Below are positions 37,771-46,037 of a stretch of 64,000 nucleotides of DNA, piece after piece (the stretch's first letter is position 1; each line of letters starts with the position of its first letter). The position numbers and the translations under genes are program-made. The DNA is taken from contig NZ_ANBD01000001.1 of NCBI RefSeq assembly GCF_000341005.1, forward strand, positions 34,709 to 98,708. Direction: 5' to 3'. This DNA comes from Nocardiopsis alkaliphila YIM 80379. GTDB taxonomy: Bacteria > Actinomycetota > Actinomycetes > Streptosporangiales > Streptosporangiaceae. The notes under the pieces were generated by a model. That model did no database searches and was not told the origin of the DNA. It saw only the letters and a list, made by a program, of their open reading frames with translations.

Positions 37771-38481
37771 TTACTGTCCGTAGGCGTTCTGGTAGCGGTG
37801 GTAGAGGGCGTCGACCTCTTCCTGGGGAAGGCGTTCCACGGGCCCGCCCTGGCGGGCTATGTGGACGGTGCGGGCCACGTCTTCGCACATCACCGCGGCC
37901 TTGACCGCGGCTTTCGCGGTGGCGCCGATGGTGAACACTCCGTGTCCGCGCATCAGGACGGCCGGCGATCGGTGGCCCTCCAGGGTCGCGACGATCCCCT
38001 TGCCGATGGAGTCGTCGCCGATGAGCGCGAACGGGCCCACCGGGATGTCCCCGCCGAACTCGTCGGCCATCGCGGTGATGGCGCAGGGGACGGCCTCGCC
38101 CCGGGCGGCCCAGCCCGTGGCGTAGGGGCTGTGGGTGTGCACCACCCCGCCGACGTCGGGGCGGGCCCGGTAGACGTAGGCGTGCGCGTCGGTGTCGCTG
38201 GAGGGTTTGTGGTGTCCCTCCACCAGCCGCCCGTGCAGATCGCACACGACCATGTCCTCCGGGCGCAGGTCCTCGTAGGAGACGCCGCTGGGCTTGATCA
38301 CCATCAGGTCGGCGCCGGGGACACGGGCCGAGACGTTGCCGCTGGTCCAGGTGACCAGGTTCCATCGGAGTAGTTCCCCGTGCAGTTCGCACACGGTCAG
38401 GCGCAGGCGGTCCACCTCGTCGCGATGGTGTGCCGGCTGCCGTTGGAGCGGGTCCGTTCGGGTCTGGTCCGTCGAGTTCAT
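37771..38481 (-). CDS. araD: L-ribulose-5-phosphate 4-epimerase
   Basis: A 236-residue class II aldolase-fold epimerase that converts L-ribulose 5-phosphate to D-xylulose 5-phosphate. SGNVSARVPGADLMVIKPSG, SSDTDAHAYVYRARPDVGGV and VHTHSPYATGWA carry the zinc histidines and phosphate site; RGHGVFTIGATA supplies the third histidine. The ATG at 38481 overlaps the araB stop (ATGA). All motifs present. Confidence 0.95.
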   Translation of the reverse strand: MNSTDQTRTDPLQRQPAHHRDEVDRLRLTVCELHGELLRWNLVTWTSGNVSARVPGADLMVIKPSGVSYEDLRPEDMVVCDLHGRLVEGHHKPSSDTDAHAYVYRARPDVGGVVHTHSPYATGWAARGEAVPCAITAMADEFGGDIPVGPFALIGDDSIGKGIVATLEGHRSPAVLMRGHGVFTIGATAKAAVKAAVMCEDVARTVHIARQGGPVERLPQEEVDALYHRYQNAYGQ

Positions 38482-40163
38482 CGCTTCCCCTCGGTAACGG
38501 GGTCGGTGGTGAGGGCGGTGCCCCGCAGGGCGCGCAGCCGACGCAGGCTGTCGCTGCCGCCGCGGCCGAAATGGTCGTGGAGTTCGCCGTAGATCGTGAA
38601 GAGGGGGTCGTAGGCGGCGACCCGACGAGGGTCGGGGTCGACGGTGGCCTCGCGGACCCGGCCCATCGCCTCGGACGCGGAGTGGATGTCGCGGTAGGCT
38701 CCGGCCGCTACGGCGGCGTGGATCGCCGCCCCCACCGCGCAGCTGTGCTCGGTGTCCACCACGCGCAGGGGACGGTCGAGAACGTCCGCGTACACCTGGA
38801 GGACGAAGGGGTTGCGCACCAGGCCGCCGCCGATGGTGAGGTCGTGTACCGGTACGCCCGCTTCGGTGAAGGCCTCGATGATGGTGCGAGTGCCGAAGGC
38901 GGTGGCCTCCACCAGGGCTCGATAGACCTCCTCGGGACGGGTGGCCAAGGTCATCCCGACCAGGACTCCGGACAAGGAGTGGTCGACCAGCACCGAGCGG
39001 TTGCCGCTGTGCCAGTCCAGGGCCACCAGGCCGTGCTCGCCCACGGCGGCCTCGGCGGCCTTGTCGGAGAGCAGGTCGTGCACGGACATCCCGCGTTCGG
39101 TGGCCTCGTGGTGGTAGGCGGGCGGCACATGGGTGTCGACGAACCAGGCGAAGATGTCGCCCACACCGCTCTGGCCCGCCTCGTAGCCCCACATGCCGGG
39201 AGTGACGCCGCCCAGGGCCATGCCGCACATACCCGGTACTTCGGCCAGGACCTCGGAGTTCATCACGTGGCAGGTGCTGGTTCCCATGATGGCGAGCATC
39301 CGCCCGGGCGCGGTGGTCTGTGCGGTGGCGGCGGTGACGTGGGCGTCGATGTTGCCGATCGCCACCGGGACGCCCTCGGGCAGGCCGGTCCAGTCGGCGG
39401 CCTCGGCGGTGAGCCCACCGGCCCGCTCACCCAGTTGGGACAGGGGGTGGTCGAGCTTGTCCTCGACGAAGTCGGTGAAGCGGGGATCCAGGGCGGCCAG
39501 GAAGTCCTTGGTGGGCCAGGCGCCGTCCTGATGGATGCCCTTGTAGCCGGCGGTGGCCACGTTACGGGTCTCGTGCCCGCACAGTCGCCAGACGATCCAG
39601 TCGGCGGCCTCGATCCAGCGCTCGGTGCGGTCGTAGGTCTGGGGATCGTCGCGCAGTACCTGCAGGGCCTTGGCGAACTGCCATTCGGAGGAGATCCTTC
39701 CGCCGTAGCGGGGTAGCCAGGACTCCTCGCGACGAGCGGCCAAAGCGTTGATCTCGTCGGCCTCGGGTTGGGCGGCGTGGTGGCGCCACAGCTTGGGCCA
39801 GGCGTGCGGGCGGCCCTCCCATCCGGGAAGCAGACACAGCGGGGTGCCATCGGAGGTCGTGGGCAGCACGGTGCAGGAGGTGAAGTCGGTGCCGACACCG
39901 ATGACCTGGGCAGGGTCCACACCGGCCGCGCGCAAGGCGGCGGGGACGGCGTTCCGTAGGACCCCCAGATAGTCCTCGGGGTGTTGCAGGGCGGTCTCGG
40001 GTTCGAGTGGTTCGCTTCGTCCGGGGAGATGGTCGGTGATGACGCCGTGGGGATAGACGTACCGAGCCGAACCCAGTTCGGTGCCATCGTCGACCCGGAC
40101 CACGACGGCGCGTCCGGACAAGGTTCCGAAGTCGATCCCCACCACTACCGCATCGGGGCTCAT
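38478..40163 (-). CDS. araB: ribulokinase
   Basis: A 561-residue FGGY-family kinase phosphorylating L-ribulose. VVVGIDFGTLSGRAVVVRV is the N-terminal phosphate motif, characteristic of AraB; GTDFTSCTVLP, IMGTSTCHVMNS and GGGLVRNPFVLQVYADVLDR are further signatures. The ATG at 40163 directly follows an operator (40181-40194). It is the first gene of a minus-strand run extending to 26762 with overlaps or short gaps, so the promoter here probably drives the whole island. Length is typical. Confidence 0.95.
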   Translation of the reverse strand: MSPDAVVVGIDFGTLSGRAVVVRVDDGTELGSARYVYPHGVITDHLPGRSEPLEPETALQHPEDYLGVLRNAVPAALRAAGVDPAQVIGVGTDFTSCTVLPTTSDGTPLCLLPGWEGRPHAWPKLWRHHAAQPEADEINALAARREESWLPRYGGRISSEWQFAKALQVLRDDPQTYDRTERWIEAADWIVWRLCGHETRNVATAGYKGIHQDGAWPTKDFLAALDPRFTDFVEDKLDHPLSQLGERAGGLTAEAADWTGLPEGVPVAIGNIDAHVTAATAQTTAPGRMLAIMGTSTCHVMNSEVLAEVPGMCGMALGGVTPGMWGYEAGQSGVGDIFAWFVDTHVPPAYHHEATERGMSVHDLLSDKAAEAAVGEHGLVALDWHSGNRSVLVDHSLSGVLVGMTLATRPEEVYRALVEATAFGTRTIIEAFTEAGVPVHDLTIGGGLVRNPFVLQVYADVLDRPLRVVDTEHSCAVGAAIHAAVAAGAYRDIHSASEAMGRVREATVDPDPRRVAAYDPLFTIYGELHDHFGRGGSDSLRRLRALRGTALTTDPVTEGKR

Positions 40164-40180
40164 GTTCTTCGAATCAGGCT

Positions 40181-40194
40181 TGTTGGCGCTAACA
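40181..40194. promoter_or_regulatory. arabinose-type LacI operator 3
   Basis: TGTTGGCGCTAACA, 17 bp before the araB start. Imperfect palindrome matching operators 1 and 4; placement suggests it blocks the promoter or early elongation of the arabinose run. Confidence 0.85.
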
Positions 40195-40300
40195 TTCAGG
40201 GACAAAAAGGATTCCCTTCTGGGCTGTACGCACCGAATAGGCCCCTGTGATCGCCGAAGACCAAGCACTCCAGGGGGTCGAGTGTGATCTGGGCAATTAT

Positions 40301-40314
40301 TGTTGGCGCTAACA
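40301..40314. promoter_or_regulatory. arabinose-type LacI operator 4
   Basis: TGTTGGCGCTAACA, identical to operator 3 and exactly 120 bp from it, in the leader region upstream of araB. The even spacing is compatible with DNA looping. Confidence 0.85.
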
Positions 40315-40351
40315 TCAACGAAAGTCAACCCCGAACGGCCTCGCGCACGAA

Positions 40352-40383
40352 AGCGCCCGTGTCCTCTTCCGGACACGGGCGCT
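40352..40383. terminator. hairpin terminator of the MFS gene
   Basis: Perfect 13-bp stem AGCGCCCGTGTCC / GGACACGGGCGCT with loop TCTTCC, 14 bp beyond the MFS stop on its strand. It separates the exporter from the araB promoter. Confidence 0.85.
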
Positions 40384-40396
40384 CCGACACCGGGCC

Positions 40397-41584
40397 TCAG
40401 CCGCCGGAGGCGGGTACGGTGACCGCCTCTCGTTCGGGCACGGCAGAACGGTCCAGCAAGCCCGCGGTGACCGCGATGCCCAGGCCCACCACGGCCAGCA
40501 CCGCGCCGATGGCGGCGGGTGAGGCGTAACCCAGACCCATCGCGATGCCCACGCCACCCACCCAGGCGCCACCGGCGTTGGCCAGGTTGAACGCGGAGTG
40601 GTTGGAGGCCGAGGCCAGGCTGGGTGCGGCACCCGCACGGCTCATCACCAGGACCTGGAGCGGTGCGGTCACCCCGAATCCAACGGCGCCCAGTACCACC
40701 ACACCGAGCGCGGCGGTCCAGGGGTGGTGCACGGCCATGGTGAACAGCGCCAATACCAGGGCCAGGCTCGTCAGGGAACCGTAGATGGTGGGGCGGAGCC
40801 AACGGTCGGCCAAGGGGCCCACCAGCAGGGAACCCAGGGTCATGCCCACGCCGAACAGTGCCAGGAAGACGGGCACACCGGCAAAGGACATACCGGCGAG
40901 CTCGGTCATCATGGGCGAGATGTAGCTGTAGACGGCGAAGACCCCCGCGAACCCGAACACGGCCGTGAGCAGGCCCAGCACCACCTGTGGCTTGGCCAAG
41001 GCGGAGAACTCACCGCGCAGGCCACCGTGCCGACCGATCGGCACGTGCGGTACCCAGCGGGCCACACCGAGCAGGGACAGGCCGGCGATCACCGCCACCA
41101 CCAGGAAGGCGGTACGCCAACCGGTCAGTTGCCCCAGCAGGGTGCCCGCCGGGACCCCGACGATGTTGGCGATGGTCAGACCGAGCATCACCCGGGCCAC
41201 CGCCGTGGCCCGGCGAGCCGGTCCCGCCAGGTGCGCAGCGACCAGCGCCGCCACCCCCAGGTAGGCACCGTGGGGGATCCCCGCCAGGAACCGGGCGGCC
41301 AACACCGTCAGGTGCGTGGGTGCCAGCACGGTGAGCAGGTTGCCCAGCAGGAAGACCCCCATGAACAGCAACAACGCGTTCTTGCGAGGAAGCCGGGTGC
41401 TCAGGGCGGTGAGTAGGGGAGCACCCACCACCACGCCCAGCGCGTAGGCGGAGATGAGGTGCCCCGCGGTGGGGATGGCGATCTCGAGATCGTCGGCGAC
41501 CTCGGGCAACAGGCCCATGATGACGAACTCGGTGGTTCCGATGGCGAAGGCCCCCAGAGCCAAGGCGAACAGGGCCAAGGGCAT
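40397..41584 (-). CDS. MFS transporter, DHA1/AraJ-like exporter
   Basis: A 395-residue protein with 12 transmembrane segments. ALGAFAIGTTEFVIMGLLPE is the conserved first helix of the AraJ/YdhP/CmlR group and RFLAGIPHGAYLGVAALVAA carries the family motif. These proteins are sugar or drug effluxers; despite the araB neighbour it is separated from the arabinose operators by a strong terminator and has its own palindromic promoter site. The start at 41584 (MPLALFALAL) has GGAAGGGGG upstream; upstream in-frame sequence looks noncoding. Substrate unknown. Confidence 0.88.
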   Translation of the reverse strand: MPLALFALALGAFAIGTTEFVIMGLLPEVADDLEIAIPTAGHLISAYALGVVVGAPLLTALSTRLPRKNALLLFMGVFLLGNLLTVLAPTHLTVLAARFLAGIPHGAYLGVAALVAAHLAGPARRATAVARVMLGLTIANIVGVPAGTLLGQLTGWRTAFLVVAVIAGLSLLGVARWVPHVPIGRHGGLRGEFSALAKPQVVLGLLTAVFGFAGVFAVYSYISPMMTELAGMSFAGVPVFLALFGVGMTLGSLLVGPLADRWLRPTIYGSLTSLALVLALFTMAVHHPWTAALGVVVLGAVGFGVTAPLQVLVMSRAGAAPSLASASNHSAFNLANAGGAWVGGVGIAMGLGYASPAAIGAVLAVVGLGIAVTAGLLDRSAVPEREAVTVPASGG

Positions 41585-41689
41585 GGCTGTGCCCCCTTCC
41601 GGGCGGTGGGCGGAGTGTGTGGCCGAGACTGCGGAGGGGTCAGGTGTCGCGTGGGTCGGGAGCGAGGACCTCACACGTGTGGAGCGCGT

Positions 41690-41707
41690 ATTTAGCACGT
41701 GCTAAAT
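41690..41707. promoter_or_regulatory. 18-bp perfect palindrome upstream of the MFS gene
   Basis: ATTTAGCACGTGCTAAAT, an AT-flanked perfect palindrome 105 bp before the MFS start, distinct from all LacI-type sites in the window. Probable operator for an unlinked regulator of the MarR or TetR kind. Confidence 0.7.
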
Positions 41708-41789
41708 CAAGGATGTCACCGATGTTCGTCGACCGTCAACGCTGTGGTACGTGATCTGTCTCGCGCCGGGTGGGGAACGGATCACGTGC

Positions 41790-42809
41790 TCAAGGGTGCG
41801 GGGGAGCGGTGCTATCGCGCACCGTGAGCGTGGTCGGCAGCACCACGTGGGTGTTCTCGGTTCGGCCTTCCTCCAGGCGTTCGGCCACCGCCCCGAGGGT
41901 GAGTTCGGCGATCCGGTTCACGTCCTGGCGAACCGAGGTCAGTCTCAAGAACGACAATCGTGCGGCCCGACTGTCGTCGTAACCCACCACGGACACGTCC
42001 CCGGGCACGGAACGACCCGCGCGGAGCAGGGTCTCCATGAGGCCGCGCGCGGACTGGTCGTTACAGCACACCACGGCCGTGGGCAGCCGTCCTCGGGCCA
42101 ACAACGCGCTCGCGGCGCGGGCGCCCGCCTCCTCGGTGTAGGCACCGGGCACCAGGTCCACGTACGCCTGCAGACCGTGCTCTCGCATGCCTTCCAGATA
42201 ACCGGCTCGGCGTTCGGGTGCGCTGGGCAGGTCACCGCCGTGCACGTGTGCGATCCGTCGGTGCCCCAAGGAGACCAGGTGGTCGACCGCCTGGCGTACC
42301 CCCCGGACGGCGTCGGTGCGCACGCTGTCGGTCCCCGCCGCGTTGGTGCGCTGCCCGATCTCCACCACGGGGACCCGCTCGGCGACGCGGGCCAGGTCCT
42401 CAGGGGCCTGCGCGGACATCCCGATCAGTATCAGTGCCTCACAGCGCAGCCCCACGAGCTCGTCGATCGCCTGGCGCTCGGTCCGGTTGGCCAACATGGC
42501 GCTCAGCGCGACGCTGTAGTCGTGTCGGGCCGCTTCCGGATACAGGGCCTCGACCAGGTCGGCGTCCATCGGATGCTCCATGGTGAACAGCACCCCCACC
42601 TGGCGGCTCCGCGCACGGCGCAGTAGTTGAGCGGCGGTGTCGGCGCGGTAGCCCAGCTCTTCGGCGGCCCGTAGCACCCGTTCACGGGTTCGGGTGCTGG
42701 GTCCGGGGCGATCCCCCAACACCAACGAGACCAACTGCCGTGAGACGCCCACGTGCGCGGCGACGTCGGCCATCGTCGGCCGCACGTTGCCGTTACTGCT
42801 GCCAGCCAC
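41790..42809 (-). CDS. LacI-family transcriptional regulator
   Basis: A 339-residue LacI/GalR regulator: PTMADVAAHVGVSRQLVSLV helix-turn-helix, LGYRADTAAQLLRRARSRQV hinge, and a periplasmic-binding-type effector domain with VPGDVSVVGYDDSRAARLSF. The recognition helix (RQLVSLVLG) differs from the canonical TVSRVLN, so its operator should differ from those of the arabinose repressor. The GTG at 42809 has AGGAG seven bases upstream; an ATG at 42836 is less well supported. ACGTGATC/GATCACGT arms (41749-41787) follow the gene and may form a terminator. No catabolic target is adjacent. Confidence 0.85.
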   Translation of the reverse strand: MAGSSNGNVRPTMADVAAHVGVSRQLVSLVLGDRPGPSTRTRERVLRAAEELGYRADTAAQLLRRARSRQVGVLFTMEHPMDADLVEALYPEAARHDYSVALSAMLANRTERQAIDELVGLRCEALILIGMSAQAPEDLARVAERVPVVEIGQRTNAAGTDSVRTDAVRGVRQAVDHLVSLGHRRIAHVHGGDLPSAPERRAGYLEGMREHGLQAYVDLVPGAYTEEAGARAASALLARGRLPTAVVCCNDQSARGLMETLLRAGRSVPGDVSVVGYDDSRAARLSFLRLTSVRQDVNRIAELTLGAVAERLEEGRTENTHVVLPTTLTVRDSTAPPHP

Positions 42810-42998
42810 CGTCGGTCTCCTCTCACGCAGGCGCATCGTATCGCCGTTCGTGAACCCCCACCGTAGGAGGAGAACCGATTCATGGAGACGGGTGTCAGAT
42901 CCTGGGTTCCAGTGGTGGTCGCGGCATCCCAGCGCAAGGGGCGCGAGGCGTTTTCAGATCCACCAGGACCGAACATCACAGGGGCCGAAGAGGGGGTG

Positions 42999-43494
42999 CC
43001 GGTGCGAGCCGAGTACGTCACCGAGTGCTGGAAGGCTCGGGCCGACTTCACGGAGGTCCTCGTCCTGGAAGAGGAGACCGAGACACCAATGGAGGCCCCA
43101 CAGGTGTGGGCCGCCGAAAACGACGGATCCGCTTGCCGTGGACGACGCGAACGGACAGAAGGAGCGGGACGTTCAGGCCAGTGGCTGGGGCATGGACTGC
43201 GACTACGCCATGGAGATCGCAAAGTCGCGAGAGAACCCGAGCCTGGATCGGGGGGATTTCCTGCATGGGAGCCGAGGCACCAAGAGCGGGATCTGGCAGT
43301 ACGACGACTCGATGGTCTGTGGCCTCTTTTGGGACGAGGCGATCGGTTCCGATGGCTTCGCGATGCCCACCTATACCTACTCCCCTTGCCAGGAGGCCAC
43401 GGTGCTGTCCTTGGGTGAGGAGATGGCTCTCTACAAGGAATCGGAGGTCGACTTCGGTCCCGTGACCCTGATCGACTTCCACGAACGGACTTGA
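42999..43494 (+). pseudogene. frameshifted hypothetical gene
   Basis: Two consecutive stretches look coding, with strong GC3 bias, but lie in different frames. The first reads VPVRAEYVTECWKARADFTE then VLVLEEETETPMEAPQVWAA up to about 43135. The second, open from GTG 43138, reads VDDANGQKERDVQASGWGMD and continues through GTKSGIWQYDDSMVCGLFWD to FGPVTLIDFHERT at 43494. One gene broken by a single-base change is the simplest reading; two overlapping short genes are possible. No family recognised. It sits in a decayed zone with the hairpin array and another pseudogene. Confidence 0.45.
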
Positions 43495-43510
43495 ACCCGG
43501 ACATGGAAAA

Positions 43511-43827
43511 GCGGGGACGCGCCATCCGGCGCGCCCCCGCGAGGTCTGGTCGGCCCCACGTCCCCCAACGTGGGGGCCGACCGTGCGGCCGTCCACCGAA
43601 GACGGTGGGGCCGCTGGGAGGCGGATACGGCGATGGTTTCGTGTCAAAAACCCCCATTTTCGACACGAACGCGCGTATCCGCGAGGTCTGGCCGGGTCCC
43701 ACGTCCCCCAACGTGGGACCCGGCTGCGCGGCCTACGCACTGAGTGCGGTCTGGCCGCTGGGAAGGCGGATGCAGCGATGGTTTCGTGTCGGAAACCCCC
43801 ATTACCGACACGAGCGCGTGCATCCGC
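43511..43827. repeat. tandem array of structured hairpins with covarying stems
   Basis: A leading hairpin (43511-43540, loop ATCC) is followed by two tandem units of about 145 bp, each with hairpins A, C and B. A1 is 43548-43582 and A2 43691-43724; both have loop TCCCCCAA. C1 is 43585-43614 and C2 43728-43758, sharing GCGGCC/GGCCGC bases. B1 is 43621-43682 and B2 43766-43827, with a constant TCGTGTC/GACACGA segment and a CCCCCA apical loop. GAGGTCTGG precedes A and TGGGA links C to B in each unit. Stem differences are mostly compensatory. The flanks up to 44050 hold no gene. Probable structured RNA(s) or a palindromic mobile repeat; strand unknown. Confidence 0.75.
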
Positions 43828-44050
43828 GCATGGTCTTTGGAGTGGTATCGCCGAAGCTTCGCACAGACTCTGGTGGGTTGTCGGGGTCGGGGTTTCGGTC
43901 TGGGGCGCTTCATCTGTGAGAACGCTTCTTATAGGTCAGGTGTTCCCACCTGCGGAACCGAATTTACGGCCTAGGCGGTAAAAACCGGGTGTGCACACGG
44001 GCACGGGTTGCCCATACTCGTGGGGAGATCGACCGGTGAAGGGGAGAGTG

Positions 44051-44500
44051 ATGGTCGAAACGACCACTTCGTGGCGCTCCACGGGCCCGCGGAACTAGCG
44101 CTGGTCAGGAATTCCGGTGGGCGGGAGCGGCCGCCGAGGCTGCCCGAGCAGCCCATTCTTTACCCCGTGCTGAACGAGGACTACGCCATCCGGATCGCTC
44201 GAGAGCGGAATCTGACACGAAAGGGGGAGAGGCACGTCACCCGCTCCCCCACAGACCCGGTTCCGGTCATGGTATCCGGTGCGAGGGGCCGGCGGACGCA
44301 CCATCGTGGAACTGTGGGTGCCCGTGGAGGAATTGGTCGAATTCAACGCACACGTCCATGGTCCGATCGAACTGGTGCGTTCCTTCCTCCTCAAGGCATG
44401 GCCCTGGGGCATAGGGGTGCGTGGTGGGCCCGGCGTTGGAACCCGCCAGGTGGGCCGGGCCTTTCGGGCGCGGGATTCAGCTGTGCTCGGGGGCGTGTGA
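44051..44500 (+). pseudogene. broken homologue of the short 'ADP-ribosylation/crystallin J1' family
   Basis: ATG at 44051 behind GGGGAGAG reads MVETTTSWRSTGP and then stops. Dropping one frame near 44092 restores ELALVRNSGGRERPPRLPEQ, PILYPVLNEDYAIRIARE, and a second shift near 44240-44260 restores the first frame as WYPVRGAGGRTIVELWVPVE, ELVEFNAHVHGPIELVRSF. Joined, this is the pattern of a short actinobacterial protein commonly labelled ADP-ribosylation/crystallin J1, a legacy name without proven function. Two opposite indels make it a pseudogene unless they are sequencing errors. The C-terminus beyond SF runs into unrelated sequence. Confidence 0.65.
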
Positions 44501-44668
44501 GCACTCCAAGAGGGTGTCGATGACCTCTCCCAGCGCGTCGGCGAGCACGACCGGCTCACGATGCTCGGATCGCGTGGCGCGGCGCTGTCGGGGCACGGCG
44601 CCGTGGGGTCTCTGCTCGGCTGAGGTGGGGTGGTGGGGCTGCCGTCGGGGGTCGAGGGTGGTGGCCAT
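44477..44668 (-). CDS. possible small hypothetical protein
   Basis: A 63-residue frame, MATTLDPRRQPHHPTSAEQR to VVLADALGEVIDTLLECSHA, with high GC3. A basic proline-rich start and an amphipathic helix at the end. No clear ribosome site. It overlaps the decayed tail of the pseudogene on the other strand. Kept as a candidate only. The remaining 265 bp to the next gene hold its promoter region and nothing else I can name. Confidence 0.3.
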   Translation of the reverse strand: MATTLDPRRQPHHPTSAEQRPHGAVPRQRRATRSEHREPVVLADALGEVIDTLLECSHAPEHS

Positions 44669-44933
44669 GGGGGTGCCGGGCGGGCCGGGGAGGCACGCCC
44701 TCCTCCTTTTCCTCGTTCGTTCGGCCGGGGTGGCTCGCTGTGAAGGTTTTGTTGCCCGTCCCACCAGAGATAACACCTCGGAGTGACGTTCGGTGGATAC
44801 GGAGCGTGCCTGTGGATGAACACGGGCCCCGAGGTGCCCAGCGGCATGGAATAGCCGGCGGCGAACCGGGGTTCGACATGATAGTTTCAGAGTAAACATT
44901 TTCCTTGGAAGCGGATGGGATCGGGGAACGGCC

Positions 44934-46037
44934 ATGCAGTTCGGAATCTTCTCGGTCAGTGATGTCACGACCGACCCCACCACGGGACGTACGCCGACCG
45001 AGCACGAGCGGATCAAGGCGATGGTGACCATCGCGCTCAAGGCCGAGGAGGTGGGCCTCGACGTCTTCGCCAGCGGTGAGCACCACAACCGTCCGTTCGT
45101 GGCGTCCTCTCCCACGACCATGCTCGGTTACGTCGCCGCGCGTACCGAGAAGCTGATCCTGTCCACCTCCACCACGCTGATCACCACCAACGACCCGGTG
45201 AAGATCGCCGAGGACTTCGCCATGCTCCAGCACTTGGCCGACGGTCGGGTGGACTTGATGATGGGCAGGGGCAACACCGGCCCGGTCTACCCTTGGTTCG
45301 GCCAGGACATTCGCCAGGGCATCCCGCTGGCGCTGGAGAACTACAACCTGCTGCACCGCCTGTGGCGCGAGGACGTGATCGACTGGGAGGGCAAGTTCCG
45401 CACTCCGCTGCAGGGCTTCACCTCCACCCCGCGGCCGTTGGACGACGTGCCGCCGTTCGTGTGGCACGGCTCCATCCGCAGTCCGGAGATCGCAGAACAG
45501 GCCGCCTACTACGGTGACGGCTTCTTCCACAACAACATCTTCTGGCCCCCCACCCACACCCGAAAGCTCATCTCGCTGTACCGTCGCCGTTTCGAACACT
45601 ACGGTCACGGCAAGGCCGACCAGGCCATCGTCGGGCTCGGTGGTCAGGTGTTCATGCGTAAGAACTCCCAGGACGCCGTCAAGGAGTTCCGTCCCTACTT
45701 CGACAACGCGCCGGTCTACGGTGGTGGTCCCTCCCTGGAGGACTTCACCCGGGAGACCCCGCTGACCGTGGGCAGCCCTCAGGAGGTCATCGACCGCACC
45801 CTGGGCTTCCGGGAGACGTTCGGCGACTACCAGCGTCAGCTCTTCCTGATGGACCACGCAGGCCTGCCCCTCAAGACCGTTCTGGAACAGTTGGACATCC
45901 TGGGTGAGGAGGTCGTGCCGGTGCTGCGCAAGGAATTCGCCGCGATGAAGCCGGCCCATGTGCCCAACGCTCCCACCCACGCATCGCTCCTGGCCGCCAA
46001 GGAACAGACCACAACGAAGACGGAGGAGACCCGATGA
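44934..46037 (+). CDS. LLM-class flavin-dependent oxidoreductase, CE1758 family
   Basis: A 367-residue luciferase-like TIM-barrel monooxygenase. FGIFSVSDVTTDPTTGRTPT, LDVFASGEHHNRPFVASSPT, LADGRVDLMMGRGNTGPVYP and SPEIAEQAAYYGDGFFHNNI are typical; the C-terminal tail is charged. It needs reduced FMN, provided by the reductase encoded next (ATGA overlap), so the two form a two-component monooxygenase. The pair corresponds to the CE1758/CE1759 families. The substrate is unknown. GGGGA precedes the ATG. Confidence 0.9.
   Translation: MQFGIFSVSDVTTDPTTGRTPTEHERIKAMVTIALKAEEVGLDVFASGEHHNRPFVASSPTTMLGYVAARTEKLILSTSTTLITTNDPVKIAEDFAMLQHLADGRVDLMMGRGNTGPVYPWFGQDIRQGIPLALENYNLLHRLWREDVIDWEGKFRTPLQGFTSTPRPLDDVPPFVWHGSIRSPEIAEQAAYYGDGFFHNNIFWPPTHTRKLISLYRRRFEHYGHGKADQAIVGLGGQVFMRKNSQDAVKEFRPYFDNAPVYGGGPSLEDFTRETPLTVGSPQEVIDRTLGFRETFGDYQRQLFLMDHAGLPLKTVLEQLDILGEEVVPVLRKEFAAMKPAHVPNAPTHASLLAAKEQTTTKTEETR

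Noticed and set aside
41790..42809. Second LacI protein as the arabinose repressor
   Set aside because: Its recognition helix is atypical and its promoter lacks the arabinose-type sites, whereas the LacI at 25.6 kb is flanked by them.
43511..43827. CRISPR array
   Set aside because: Only two units of ~145 bp, no short direct repeats with unique spacers, no cas genes.
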